Assembly: GCF_001905825.1 (NCBI RefSeq)
Contig: NZ_LIVV01000004.1
Span: 372,001 to 436,000 of the forward strand
DNA from: Streptomyces sp. CB02009
Lineage (GTDB): Bacteria > Actinomycetota > Actinomycetes > Streptomycetales > Streptomycetaceae
Direction: 5' to 3'
DNA length: 64,000 nt
Positions 8,486 through 17,304 of the stretch are shown here, in pieces (the first letter of the stretch is position 1; each line of letters begins with the position of its first letter). The notes below the pieces were generated by a model, which worked only from the letters and a program-made list of their open reading frames with translations, was not told where the DNA came from and did not search any database. The position numbers were made by a program, and so were the translations under genes.

Positions 8486-9904
8486 TCAGAGCGTGCGGAG
8501 CAGGACCGCGGGCTGCTCGACGCAGTCCGCCACGTACCGCAGGAACCCGCCCGCCGTACCGCCGTCGCAGACCCGGTGGTCGAAGGTGAGCGAGAGCTGC
8601 ACCACCTGACGTACGGCCAGCTCGCCCTGGTGGACCCAGGGTTTCGGGATGATCCGGCCGACGCCGAGCATCGCCGCCTCGGGGTGGTTGATGATCGGCG
8701 TGGACCCGTCGACCCCGAACACCCCGTAGTTGTTCAGGGTGAACGTGCCGCCCGTCAGATCCGCCGGCGTGAGCGCCGACTCCCGTGCGGCCTCGGTCAG
8801 CCGGGCGAACTCCGCCGTCAGCGACTCGGCCGTCCGGGTCCCCGCGTCCTTCACCACGGGGACGACCAGGCCGCGTGGGGTCTGGGCGGCGAAGCCGAGA
8901 TGCACGGCCGGCAGCCGGACGATCTCGCGGGCCGCCATGTCCACGGTGGAGTTGAGCTCGGGGAACCGCGCCAGGGCGTGGACGCAGATCCGGGCGAGGA
9001 GCGCGAGCAGGGAGATCTTCGGCCCGCCCGCCGCGTTCATCGCCGCCCGCGCGGCCATCAGCTCGGTCGCGTCGGCGTCCACCCAGCAGGTCGCGTCCGG
9101 GATCTCCGTACGGCTGCGGGACAGCTTGTCCGCCACCGCTCCGCGGACCCCGCGCAGCGGCACCCGCTCACCGGCCGTGGCGACCGCGGCGGACGGCGCC
9201 GCGGCGGGCACGGCGACCCGGGAGGGCGCGGCAGCCGGGGTGGGCGCGGCGGCGGGCCGCTCCAGGGCCGCGATGGCCAGCTCCACATCGGCGCGCAGGA
9301 TCAGCCCCGCGGGCCCCGATCCGCGCACCTCGCGCAGATCGAGCCCCCGGTCCCTGGCCAGCTTCCGCACGAGCGGCGAGATGACCGGCACCGGGCCGTC
9401 GTGGGCCGGGACGGCCTCGGCGACGGGAGCCGGGGCGGCCACCGCGACCGGAGCCGCGACCGGGGCGGGTGCGGGGGCCTTCGCCACGGCGTGGCTCTCG
9501 TGCCGCACTCGGCGGCGCCGGGCGGCGGGCCCTGCCGTGCCGTACCCGACGAGCACGTTGCCCGAGTACTCGGACGACACGGCGGACTCGGCAGCGGTCT
9601 CCCCCACCGTGGGGGCGGCTCCGGGAGCCGCCTCCGCGAGCTCCTCCGGTGCGCCCGTGCCACCCACAGCGACCGTCAGAAGCGGCGCGCCGACGGGCAG
9701 TTCGGTGCCCTCCTCGCCGTACCGGGCGGTGACGACACCGCCGTACGGGCAGGGCACCTCGACCATGGCCTTGGCCGTCTCGACCTCGACGACCGGCTGG
9801 TCGATGGCGACGACGTCGCCGACCGCGACGAGCCAGCGGACGATCTCCGCCTCGGTGAGTCCCTCACCGAGGTCGGGCAGCTTGAACTCGAGCACCTGGG
9901 CCAT
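8486..9904 (-). CDS. bkdC: Branched-chain 2-oxoacid dehydrogenase E2, dihydrolipoyl acyltransferase, 472 aa
   Basis: E2 core enzyme of the branched-chain alpha-keto acid dehydrogenase complex, moving acyl groups from E1 to CoA. The lipoyl domain covers residues 1-80, with the lipoylated Lys in the ETAKA motif near residue 45. An Ala/Pro-rich linker leads to a peripheral-subunit-binding domain (VRKLARDRGLDLREVRGSG). The catalytic acyltransferase domain ends with the FDHRVCDGGTAGGF active-site motif. ATG 9904 shares one base with the bkdB TGA (TGATG), so the genes are coupled. A 2-oxoacid dehydrogenase E2 of another substrate class is possible, but the neighbouring Lrp regulator favours branched-chain acids. 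Confidence 0.88.
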   Translation of the reverse strand: MAQVLEFKLPDLGEGLTEAEIVRWLVAVGDVVAIDQPVVEVETAKAMVEVPCPYGGVVTARYGEEGTELPVGAPLLTVAVGGTGAPEELAEAAPGAAPTVGETAAESAVSSEYSGNVLVGYGTAGPAARRRRVRHESHAVAKAPAPAPVAAPVAVAAPAPVAEAVPAHDGPVPVISPLVRKLARDRGLDLREVRGSGPAGLILRADVELAIAALERPAAAPTPAAAPSRVAVPAAAPSAAVATAGERVPLRGVRGAVADKLSRSRTEIPDATCWVDADATELMAARAAMNAAGGPKISLLALLARICVHALARFPELNSTVDMAAREIVRLPAVHLGFAAQTPRGLVVPVVKDAGTRTAESLTAEFARLTEAARESALTPADLTGGTFTLNNYGVFGVDGSTPIINHPEAAMLGVGRIIPKPWVHQGELAVRQVVQLSLTFDHRVCDGGTAGGFLRYVADCVEQPAVLLRTL

Positions 9905-10971
9905 CAGCTTCCCGCCTCCCACTGCAGTCGCGCCACCGCGTCCAGGACCCGGTCGACGCCCGGCAGATGGTGCCGTTCCAGCATCGGCGGCGGGTACGGG
10001 ATGTCGAAGCCCGCGACCCGCAGCACCGGCGCCTCCAGGTGGTGGAAGCAGCGCTCGGTGACGCGCGCGGCGATCTCCGCGCCGGGCCCGCCGAAGCCCG
10101 TCGACTCGTGGACGACGACCGCGCGGCCGGTGCGCCGCACCGAGGCGCAGACCGTCTCGTCGTCGAAGGGGACGAGCGAGCGCAGGTCGACGACCTCCAG
10201 GTCCCAGCCCTCGGCCTGCGCGGCCTCCGCCGCCTCCAGGCAGACGGGCACGGAGGGACCGTAGGTGATCAGCGTGGCTCCGGTGCCCCGCCGTCGCACC
10301 ACGGCCTTGCCGATCGGTTCCACGGCGGCGGGCGCCTCGGGGGACCAGTCGGACTTGGACCAGTAGAGCCGCTTGGGCTCCAGGAAGACCACCGGGTCGT
10401 CGGAGGCGATGGCCGCGCGGAGCAGCCCGTAGGCGTCCTCGACAGTGGCCGGGGTGACGACGTGGAGTCCCGGGGTGGCCATGTAGTAGGCCTCGGAGGA
10501 GTCGCTGTGGTGCTCGACGCCGCCGATCCCGCCGCCGTACGGGACGCGGATGACGATCGGCATCGGCATCGCGCCGCGCGTCCGGTTCCGCATCTTCGCC
10601 ACGTGGGAGAGCAGCTGCTCGAAGGCCGGGTAGGCGAACGCGTCGAACTGCATCTCGACGACCGGCCGCAGGCCGTACATCGCCATGCCGACGGCCGCGC
10701 CGAGGATGCCGGCCTCGGCCAGCGGGGTGTCCGTGCAGCGGTCCTCGCCGAACTCCTTCGCGAGTCCGTCGGTGACCCGGAAGACCCCGCCGAGGGTGCC
10801 GACGTCCTCGCCCATCACGTGGACGGTCGGGTCCTCGGCCATCGCGTCGCGCATGGCGCGCTGCAGCGCCTGCGCCATCGTGGCGGGCTTGGCCTTCCCG
10901 GCCCCGCCGCCCTTACCGGCCTTCCCGGCGGTCCTGTCCGCCGTGGATCCGGTCGTCGCCGTCGTCATCAC
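9904..10971 (-). CDS. bkdB: Branched-chain 2-oxoacid dehydrogenase E1 beta, 355 aa
   Basis: Beta subunit of the thiamine-diphosphate-dependent E1 that decarboxylates branched-chain 2-oxoacids. Family landmarks include MAQALQRAMRDAMAEDP, VMGEDVGTLGGVFRVTDGL and a GGIGGVEHHSDSSEAYY segment. The N-terminal 30 residues are Gly/Lys/Ala-rich and probably flexible. GTG 10971 overlaps the bkdA stop as GTGA; ATG 10968 immediately after is an alternative start. It is the middle gene of the bkdA-bkdB-bkdC operon. In Streptomyces such enzymes supply branched starter units for fatty acids and polyketides as well as serving Val/Leu/Ile breakdown. Confidence 0.88.
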   Translation of the reverse strand: MMTTATTGSTADRTAGKAGKGGGAGKAKPATMAQALQRAMRDAMAEDPTVHVMGEDVGTLGGVFRVTDGLAKEFGEDRCTDTPLAEAGILGAAVGMAMYGLRPVVEMQFDAFAYPAFEQLLSHVAKMRNRTRGAMPMPIVIRVPYGGGIGGVEHHSDSSEAYYMATPGLHVVTPATVEDAYGLLRAAIASDDPVVFLEPKRLYWSKSDWSPEAPAAVEPIGKAVVRRRGTGATLITYGPSVPVCLEAAEAAQAEGWDLEVVDLRSLVPFDDETVCASVRRTGRAVVVHESTGFGGPGAEIAARVTERCFHHLEAPVLRVAGFDIPYPPPMLERHHLPGVDRVLDAVARLQWEAGS

Positions 10972-12119
10972 GCCTCACCCTCGGCTTCGAGCTCGGCGCG
11001 CAGCTGCGCCGCCTGTTCCCGCAGCTGCGTGGTCTGCTCCGCGTACACGTGCGAGAAGAGGTCCATCGGGTTCAGCACCGGGTCGGCGTTCATCCGCTCG
11101 CGCAGCTCCGCGGCCATCGTCTCGGCGGCCTCGGCCGCCGCGCGCCTGCCGTCCTCGTCGAGCAGGCCGCGCTCGGTCAGTTCCCGTTCGAGGATCAGGA
11201 TCGGGTCGTGCGCCCGCCAGGTCTCGACCTCGCCGGCCGCGCGGTAGCGGGTGGCGTCGTCGGCGTTGGTGTGGGCGTCGATCCGGTACGTGATCGCCTC
11301 GACGAGGGTGGGGCCGCCGCCGCGCCGCGCTCGGGCCACGGCCTCGGTGAGCACCTGGTGCACGGCGACCGCGTCGTTGCCGTCGACGAGCCGGCCGGGC
11401 ATCCCGTATCCGACGGCCTTGTGGGCCAGGGACGGGGCGGCGGTCTGCTTGGCGAGCGGCACGGAGATCGCGAAGCCGTTGTTCTGCACGAGGAAGACCA
11501 CGGGGGCCTGCCAGACGGCCGCGAAGTTCAGCGCCTCGTGGAAGTCGCCCTCGCTGGTGCCGCCGTCGCCGACCATGGCGAGCGCGACGACGTCGTCGCC
11601 CTTGAGCCGGGCGGCGTGGGCGAGGCCCACCGCGTGCGGGAGCTGGGTGGCCAGCGGCGTGGAGAGCGGCGCGATGCGGTGCTCGTGCGGGTCGTACCCG
11701 GTGTGCCAGTCGCCGCGGAGCAGCGTCAGGGCCTGCACGGGGTCCAGGCCGCGGGCGACCGCGGCCAGGGTGTCCCGGTACGAGGGGAAGAGCCAGTCCC
11801 GCTCCTCCAGGGCGAGGGCGGCGGCGATCTCGCACGCCTCCTGGCCGTGGGTGGACGGGTACACGGCGAGCCTGCCCTGCTTGGTGAGGGCGGTGGCCTG
11901 GGTGTTGTACCGGCGGCCTCGGATCAGCTCCGCGTAGAGCCGGAGCAGCAGCGCGGGATCGGCGTCGGCCACGGCGTCCGTGCCGAGCACGCGCAGCGGC
12001 TCGGTGTCGGGCAGCAGCGGGGTGGGGTCGGTACGCGGCTGCCAGGCCGGCGGCGGGGTCGGCCGGTAGGCGGGAACGGCACCGGGCGGCTCTTGGACTG
12101 TCGAACTGCGCTGTTGCAA
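10968..12119 (-). CDS. bkdA: Branched-chain 2-oxoacid dehydrogenase E1 alpha, 383 aa
   Basis: Alpha subunit of E1. The thiamine-diphosphate motif appears as MVGDGGTSEGDFHEALNFAA, followed by PVVFLVQNNGFAIS. The RIDAHTNADDATRYR segment carries the loop residues typical of branched-chain E1 alpha. I choose TTG 12119 as the start because GAGGAGG lies 8 bases upstream, whereas the longer in-frame starts have no ribosome binding site. The promoter lies in the divergent region with bkdR, which contains a TetR-type palindrome at 12191-12204 and a DnaA box at 12239-12247. Confidence 0.86.
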   Translation of the reverse strand: MQQRSSTVQEPPGAVPAYRPTPPPAWQPRTDPTPLLPDTEPLRVLGTDAVADADPALLLRLYAELIRGRRYNTQATALTKQGRLAVYPSTHGQEACEIAAALALEERDWLFPSYRDTLAAVARGLDPVQALTLLRGDWHTGYDPHEHRIAPLSTPLATQLPHAVGLAHAARLKGDDVVALAMVGDGGTSEGDFHEALNFAAVWQAPVVFLVQNNGFAISVPLAKQTAAPSLAHKAVGYGMPGRLVDGNDAVAVHQVLTEAVARARRGGGPTLVEAITYRIDAHTNADDATRYRAAGEVETWRAHDPILILERELTERGLLDEDGRRAAAEAAETMAAELRERMNADPVLNPMDLFSHVYAEQTTQLREQAAQLRAELEAEGEA

Positions 12120-12190
12120 CGAGTCCACCTCCTCGTGGGAGCGGGCATAAGACCCGAAGGCGGGTGGCGCGAGTGTGGCGCGCCTCACCT

Positions 12191-12204
12191 ACCGATTGTT
12201 CGGT
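12191..12204. promoter_or_regulatory. TetR-type operator upstream of bkdA
   Basis: ACCGATTGTTCGGT has the same CGGT/ACCG arms and spacing as the two paa-region operators and differs from 15402-15415 at one central base. It sits about 72 bases upstream of the bkdA start and about 100 bases upstream of bkdR. It is probably bound by the TetR protein at 13149-13742. Confidence 0.6.
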
Positions 12205-12238
12205 CGTGGAGGCATTTTGGCTACAGGCACCTTCAGCC

Positions 12239-12260
12239 TGTGGACAAACGGTTCTCCACA
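12239..12260. promoter_or_regulatory. DnaA box pair between bkdA and bkdR
   Basis: TGTGGACAA at 12239-12247 is the exact complement of the Streptomyces DnaA box TTGTCCACA. TTCTCCACA at 12252-12260 differs at one base. Both lie in the divergent promoter region. Confidence 0.5.
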
Positions 12261-12305
12261 GCCTGGGATGAGTACAGGTCGTCCACCGGAGAGAGGCGGG
12301 GGCAC

Positions 12306-12908
12306 ATGGCGGATGAACAAATGGCCGTCGACCGGAGCGGGGCTCCGGACGACGACCCGGGCGGCGACCCGGGCGGCGCGCTCCGCGGGACCGGGAGCGA
12401 GGTGCCCGGCGAGGCCCTGAGCGCCCCGATCGGCACGCCGACGGGCGCCCTTCCGGCACGCCCGCTGGACGCGATCGACCGGGACATCCTGCGACTGCTG
12501 CAAACGGACGGTCGCGCCTCGGTACGCTCCGTCGCCGAGCGGGTGCACGTCTCCCGGGCCAACGCCTACGCGCGGATCAACCGGCTCATCGACGACGGGG
12601 TGATCCGCGGCTTCAGCGCGCGGGTCAACCACGAGCGGGCGGGCCACGGCGCCTCCGCCTACATCACGCTCAAGATCGTCCAGAACTCCTGGCGGACGGT
12701 CCGCGAGCAGCTCGGCGCGCTGCCGGGGGCCACGCACATCGCGCTGGTCAGCGGCGACTTCGACGTCCTGCTGCTGGTGCACACGCCGGACAACAGGACC
12801 CTGCGCGAGCTGGTGCTCACCCGGATCCAGGCGATCCCCGAGGTGCTGTCCACGCGCACGCTGCTGGTGTTCGAGGAGACGGACCTCAACACGGACCCGC
12901 ACGCCTGA
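12306..12908 (+). CDS. bkdR: Lrp/AsnC-family transcriptional regulator (BkdR-like), 200 aa
   Basis: Lrp/AsnC regulator. After an acidic, Gly/Pro-rich N-terminal extension of about 50 residues comes the winged HTH (LDAIDRDILRLLQTDGRASV, then SRANAYARINRL). The ligand-binding RAM domain runs about residues 120-185. ATG 12306 follows GGAGAGAGG. It is divergent from the bkd operon, a position typical of activators of branched-chain oxoacid dehydrogenase genes that sense branched-chain amino acids. The target is inferred from position. Confidence 0.85.
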   Translation: MADEQMAVDRSGAPDDDPGGDPGGALRGTGSEVPGEALSAPIGTPTGALPARPLDAIDRDILRLLQTDGRASVRSVAERVHVSRANAYARINRLIDDGVIRGFSARVNHERAGHGASAYITLKIVQNSWRTVREQLGALPGATHIALVSGDFDVLLLVHTPDNRTLRELVLTRIQAIPEVLSTRTLLVFEETDLNTDPHA

Positions 12909-12950
12909 CGACACGGGCCCCGAGACGGCGAAGGGCGGGGTCCCGGCACG

Positions 12951-12985
12951 GCGGAGGACGGCCCCGACGAGGGGCCGTCCTCCGC
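12951..12985. terminator. 15-bp perfect hairpin after bkdR
   Basis: Arms 12951-12965 and 12971-12985 pair perfectly around a 5-base loop, 42 bases past the bkdR stop. The following 160 bases before the TetR gene contain nothing I can identify. Confidence 0.7.
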
Positions 12986-13148
12986 TCCACAGACTCGTGG
13001 GATCGTCGATCCAGGCCCGATGGACCCCTCAGGCCGTCTCAGGCCCTGAGGAACCGGCCGGGGCCCAAGCCGACCCGGCCCAACGCGCCCCCAGAGCCAC
13101 CCGGCGGGGCCATTCCGGCCCCGGCGGCCTTCCCCAGGGCCCGGCCCC

Positions 13149-13742
13149 TCAGCGGGCCGTCCTGAGCCCGTCGAACGCCAGGCGCGCGACGGTCTCGGCG
13201 AGCTGCTCGCGCTCCGCCGTCGCGTCCGGATGCGGCCGGTACCACTCCACCAGCGAGTTGATCATTCCGAAGAGCAGCCGGGTCGCGAGCCGGATGTCCA
13301 CATCGGCCCGCAGATCGCCCTCCTCGGCCGCCGCCTTCAGCAGATCGGCCACCTTGTGGTCGAACTCGCGCCGCCGCTCCATGGCCCACCGCTCGGTGCC
13401 GGTGTTGCCGCGCACCCGCAGCAGCAGCGTCACGTACGGCAGCTCCGCGATCAGCACCTCGACCGTGCGGCGCGTGACGTGCTCGACCCGCTCGACGGCC
13501 CGGCCCCGGCCGGCCTCCGGCTCGTCGAGGATCGCGAAGAGCCCGTCGAGCGCCCGGCTGACCGCCCGCCGCAGCAGCTCCTCCTTGCCGGACACATGGT
13601 GGTAGATCGACGACTTGGAGATCCCGGCCGCCTTGGAGAGGTGCTCCATGGACGTGCCGTCGTAGCCGCGCTCGTTGAAGACCCGCACGGCGACCGAGAG
13701 CAGCGTCTCGGGCGTGTAGGTGTCGCGTCTCGCGGTGGTCAT
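13149..13742 (-). CDS. paaR: TetR-family repressor, likely regulator of phenylacetate genes, 197 aa
   Basis: One-domain TetR repressor. The HTH lies in residues 8-55 (ETLLSVAVRVFNERGYDGTS, then AAGISKSSIYHHVSGKEELL), followed by an all-helical ligand-binding domain. ATG 13742 overlaps the stop of paaH as ATGA, so it is co-transcribed and autoregulated if it binds the palindrome upstream of paaH. The three ACCG-NN-(C/T)G-NN-CGGT palindromes in this window match the core of the PaaR operator I recall from Corynebacterium, where phenylacetyl-CoA releases the repressor. The name paaR is inferred from this context. A broader acyl-CoA-sensing role is possible. Confidence 0.75.
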   Translation of the reverse strand: MTTARRDTYTPETLLSVAVRVFNERGYDGTSMEHLSKAAGISKSSIYHHVSGKEELLRRAVSRALDGLFAILDEPEAGRGRAVERVEHVTRRTVEVLIAELPYVTLLLRVRGNTGTERWAMERRREFDHKVADLLKAAAEEGDLRADVDIRLATRLLFGMINSLVEWYRPHPDATAEREQLAETVARLAFDGLRTAR

Positions 13743-15346
13743 CGGGAGTCCTCCGCGTCCTCGGCGTGCCCCCGGCGTGCCGTGCCCAGGCTCGGCGCGT
13801 ACCGGCCCGTGGGGTAGCGGTCGTGCATCGCGTCGAGGAGGTCCCTCACGCGCGCGTGGCCCACGTTCCCGGCCCACTCCAGCGGGCCGGCCGGGTAGTT
13901 GACGCCGAGCCGCATGGCCGTGTCCACGTCCTCGGCGGTGGCGACACCGCGGTCGACGGCGTCGGCGGCGAGGTCGGCCAGCATGGCGACCGTGCGACCG
14001 ACGATCATGCCGGGGACGTCGCCGATCACGGAGACCTGCTTACCGAGCGCCTGGAAGAGACCGACCGCCTCCGCGAGGGTCTCGTCCGAGGTCCCCTCCC
14101 GGGTGGAGAGCACGATCCGGGTCGCGCGCGCGTAGTCCAGCGCCAGGTCGAAGTAGACGATCTCGTCGGTGCCGTACTCGAAGGAGGTCTCTCCGTCGAC
14201 GAGCAGGAGCCGGCCGCCGCCGGGCAGCTGGATGTACCCGTGGCCGCCCTTGCGCCGGACGGCGATCCCCGCCGCCTCGAAGAGCCCGATCAGCGGCTGG
14301 GCGGGCCCGAGGTCGCCCAGTACGGCGATCTTCTTCGGCGCCTCCGCCGGCGCCGCCGTGTGCGGCTCGGGCCGCTCGGCGCCCTCCGCGTACGAGAACC
14401 AGCCCTGGCCCGTCTTGCGGCCGAGGCGCCCCGACTCCACGAGCCGCCGCTGCGCGAGCGAGGGCGTGAACTTCGGGTCCTGGTGGAAGGACTCCCACAC
14501 GGACCGGGTGACGGCCTCGTTCACGTCCTGGCCGATGAGGTCGGTCAGCTCGAACGGGCCCATCCTGAAGCCGCCGCACTCGCGCAGGGCCGCGTCGATG
14601 GTGGCCGGGTCGGCCGCGCCCTCCTCGAAGACCCGCAGCGCCTCCGCGTAGAAGGGGCGGGCGACCCGGTTCACGATGAAGCCGGGGGTGTCCGCACAGC
14701 GCACCGGGGTCTTGCCCCAGCCCTTCACCGTCTCGTACGCGCGCGTGGCGACGTCCGGCCCGGTGGCGAAGCCGCTGACGACCTCGACGAGGGGGAGCAG
14801 CGGCGCCGGGTTGAAGAAGTGCAGTCCGACGAAGCGGCCGGGCAGCCGCAGGCCCCCCGCGATGGCGGTGACGGAGAGCGAGGAGGTGTTGGTGGCGAGG
14901 ACCGTGTCGTCGCCGACGACCTTCTCCAGGTCGGCGAAGAGCTGCTGCTTGACGGGCAGCAGTTCGACGATCGCCTCGACGACGAGCGCCGCGTCCGCGA
15001 GCTCCCCGAGGTCCCGGGCGGCGGACAGGCGTCCGACGGCCGCCGCGCGCGCGGTGGCGTCGAGACGCCCCTTCTCGACGAGGCGGTCGAGGCGCGCGGT
15101 GAGGGCGGCCACGGCCTCCTCCGCGCGGCCGGGGGCGCTGTCGTAGAGCCGCACGGGGTGGCCGGCGACCAGGGCGACCTGGGCGATGCCCTGGCCCATG
15201 GTGCCGGTGCCGACGACGGCGACGGTCCGGTCCCGCCCGACGGGGCCCGGGGCCCCTCCGGCGGCGGCTTCGGATGCTTCCACGGCGGCGGCAGGCCCAC
15301 TGGCGGTCACGTCGTCGCTCCCCCTGACGGTCACGTTGGCGCTCAT
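13739..15346 (-). CDS. paaH: 3-hydroxyacyl-CoA dehydrogenase, phenylacetate pathway type, 535 aa
   Basis: NAD-dependent 3-hydroxyacyl-CoA dehydrogenase acting in the beta-oxidation-like late steps of phenylacetate breakdown. The Rossmann motif VAVVGTGTMGQGIAQVALVA lies near residue 42. HFFNPAPLLPLVEVV and the substrate-binding GFIVNRVARPFY follow. A second, partial dehydrogenase unit fills the C-terminal half (PGMIVGRTVAMLADLAADAV), as in PaaH/PaaC-type enzymes of about 500 residues. The start ATG 15346 follows GGAGGA. It is divergent from paaN across a 124-base region with the TetR operator, and its stop overlaps the TetR gene. Confidence 0.85.
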   Translation of the reverse strand: MSANVTVRGSDDVTASGPAAAVEASEAAAGGAPGPVGRDRTVAVVGTGTMGQGIAQVALVAGHPVRLYDSAPGRAEEAVAALTARLDRLVEKGRLDATARAAAVGRLSAARDLGELADAALVVEAIVELLPVKQQLFADLEKVVGDDTVLATNTSSLSVTAIAGGLRLPGRFVGLHFFNPAPLLPLVEVVSGFATGPDVATRAYETVKGWGKTPVRCADTPGFIVNRVARPFYAEALRVFEEGAADPATIDAALRECGGFRMGPFELTDLIGQDVNEAVTRSVWESFHQDPKFTPSLAQRRLVESGRLGRKTGQGWFSYAEGAERPEPHTAAPAEAPKKIAVLGDLGPAQPLIGLFEAAGIAVRRKGGHGYIQLPGGGRLLLVDGETSFEYGTDEIVYFDLALDYARATRIVLSTREGTSDETLAEAVGLFQALGKQVSVIGDVPGMIVGRTVAMLADLAADAVDRGVATAEDVDTAMRLGVNYPAGPLEWAGNVGHARVRDLLDAMHDRYPTGRYAPSLGTARRGHAEDAEDSR

Positions 15347-15393
15347 AGGAGTGATCCTCCCCGATGGGTTTTCCACAGGATCGACAGGCCCCC

Positions 15394-15421
15394 TTGTCCC
15401 GACCGATCGTTCGGTTACTCT
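15394..15421. promoter_or_regulatory. paaH/paaN promoter region with TetR operator
   Basis: The palindrome ACCGATCGTTCGGT at 15402-15415 lies between a possible -35 TTGTCC (15394-15399) and a possible -10 TACTCT (15416-15421) reading toward paaN. A repressor here would block the promoter. The identical sequence occurs upstream of paaA. Confidence 0.65.
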
Positions 15422-15470
15422 AACTCCGTACGTGTCTCCCTGCCCAGCTCGACGAGGAGTTGGTCCACCC

Positions 15471-17168
15471 ATGGCCACCGCTCTGCCGACCACCGACCGA
15501 CTGGCCGAGAAGCACCGGTCCACGCTCGACCAGGCGCTCGACACCATCCGGACCCGCGCCTACTGGTCGCCGTATCCCGAGCACCCGAAGGCGTACGGGG
15601 AGGACGGCTCGCTCGACGCCGCGGCCGGCCTCGCCGCCCACCAGGCCCGGCTGAACACCCGCTTCGAGCTCGACCAGCCCGGCACGGACGGCTGGACCGG
15701 CGGCGAGACCTCGCCGTACGGCCCCGAGCTGGGCATCGAGTACCCGCACGCCGACATCGACGTCCTGCTCCCCGCGATGCGCGCGGGCACGGCTGCCTGG
15801 CGCGACGCCGGGGCCGAGACCCGCGCCCTGGTCTGCCTGGAGATCCTCGCCCGGATCTCCGCCCGCACCCACGAGTTCGCCCACGCCGTCATGCACACCA
15901 GTGGCCAGGCGTTCATGATGGCGTTCCAGGCCGGCGGCCCGCACGCCCAGGACCGCGGCCTCGAAGCCGTGGCGTACGCGTACGCGGAGCAGACCCGCAC
16001 CCCCGCCGGCCGGGCCGACTGGTCCAAGCCGCAGGGCAAGCGCGACCCGCTCGAGCTGAGCAAGGAGTTCACCCCGGTCGGCCGCGGCATCGCCCTGGTC
16101 ATCGGCTGCAACACCTTCCCCACGTGGAACGGCTACCCGGGCCTGTTCGCCTCCCTCGCCACCGGCAACCCGGTCCTGGTCAAGCCGCACCCGCGCGCGG
16201 TGCTCCCGCTCGCGCTGACCGTGAGCGTCGCCCGTGAGGTGCTCGCCGAGTCAGGCTTCGACCCGAACCTGGTCGCGCTCGCCGTCGAGCGTCCGGGCGA
16301 GGGGATCGCCAAGACCCTGGCCGTGCGCCCCGAGATCCGGATCATCGACTACACCGGCTCGACCGCCTTCGGCGACTGGCTGGAGGCCAACGCCCGCCAG
16401 GCGCAGGTCTACACGGAGAAGGCCGGCGTCAACACGGTGGTGGTCGACTCCACCGACGACTACAAGGGGATGCTCGCCAACCTGGCCTTCTCGCTGTCCC
16501 TCTACAGCGGCCAGATGTGCACCACCCCGCAGAACCTGCTGATCCCCCGCGACGGCATCACCACCGACCAGGGCCCCAAGTCGTACGACGAGGTCGTCGC
16601 CGACCTGGCCGCGGCGGTGGGCGGTCTGCTCGGCGACGACGCCCGGGCGAACGGTCTGCTGGGCGCCCTGGTCAACCCGGACGTGAAGGCGCGGCTCGAG
16701 GCCGCCGCCGGTCTCGGCGAGGTGGCGCTCGCCTCCCGCGAGGTCGTCAACCCGGAGTACCCGGACGCGGTGGTCCGCACGCCGGTCGTCGTGAAGCTGG
16801 ACGGCTCCAAGCCGGACGCCCAGGCCGCGTACTTCTCGGAGTGCTTCGGCCCGGTCTCCTTCGCCGTCTCGGTGGACTCCACCGCCGACGCCCTGGAGCT
16901 GCTGCGGCGCACGGTCCGCGAGAAGGGCGCGATGACGGTCGGGGCCTACACGACCTCGGCGGACGTCGAGCGCGCGGTGGAGGAGGTCTGCCTGGAGGAG
17001 TCGGCGCAGCTGTCGCTGAACCTCACGGGCGGCGTCTATGTGAACCAGACCGCCGCGTTCTCCGACTTCCACGGCTCCGGCGGCAACCCCGCGGCGAACG
17101 CGGCCCTGTGCGACGGCGCCTTCGTCTCCAACCGCTTCCGGGTGGTGGAGGTCCGCCGCCAGGCCTGA
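15471..17168 (+). CDS. paaN: Phenylacetic acid degradation protein PaaN, aldehyde dehydrogenase family, 565 aa
   Basis: Aldehyde dehydrogenase-superfamily protein of the PaaN type, acting on the aldehyde formed on ring opening in phenylacetate catabolism. It lacks the hydratase domain that is fused in proteobacterial PaaZ. The cofactor-binding region includes EFTPVGRGIALVIGCNTFPT and GNPVLVKPHPRAVLPLALTV. The catalytic Cys is in SLYSGQMCTTPQNLLIPRDG. ATG 15471 follows GAGGAG. It is divergent from paaH across the TetR operator. The hydrolase/hydratase partner is not seen nearby. Confidence 0.87.
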   Translation: MATALPTTDRLAEKHRSTLDQALDTIRTRAYWSPYPEHPKAYGEDGSLDAAAGLAAHQARLNTRFELDQPGTDGWTGGETSPYGPELGIEYPHADIDVLLPAMRAGTAAWRDAGAETRALVCLEILARISARTHEFAHAVMHTSGQAFMMAFQAGGPHAQDRGLEAVAYAYAEQTRTPAGRADWSKPQGKRDPLELSKEFTPVGRGIALVIGCNTFPTWNGYPGLFASLATGNPVLVKPHPRAVLPLALTVSVAREVLAESGFDPNLVALAVERPGEGIAKTLAVRPEIRIIDYTGSTAFGDWLEANARQAQVYTEKAGVNTVVVDSTDDYKGMLANLAFSLSLYSGQMCTTPQNLLIPRDGITTDQGPKSYDEVVADLAAAVGGLLGDDARANGLLGALVNPDVKARLEAAAGLGEVALASREVVNPEYPDAVVRTPVVVKLDGSKPDAQAAYFSECFGPVSFAVSVDSTADALELLRRTVREKGAMTVGAYTTSADVERAVEEVCLEESAQLSLNLTGGVYVNQTAAFSDFHGSGGNPAANAALCDGAFVSNRFRVVEVRRQA

Positions 17169-17174
17169 GGCACA

Positions 17175-17208
17175 CCCGCGTGGAGGCTCCCAGGGGCCTC
17201 CACGCGGG
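17175..17208. terminator. Hairpin terminator after paaN
   Basis: Arms 17175-17187 and 17196-17208 pair perfectly, starting 6 bases after the paaN stop. It lies between convergent paaN and the methyltransferase gene. Confidence 0.7.
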
Positions 17209-17304
17209 CCCTCCGGGGCCCGTCCTCCCGCGTGAGGGTGTCGACCTCCTCCGTGCGGGTTCTCGACCCTCCTCGGAGATCTCGGCTCCCAAGAGATCCG
17301 GACT

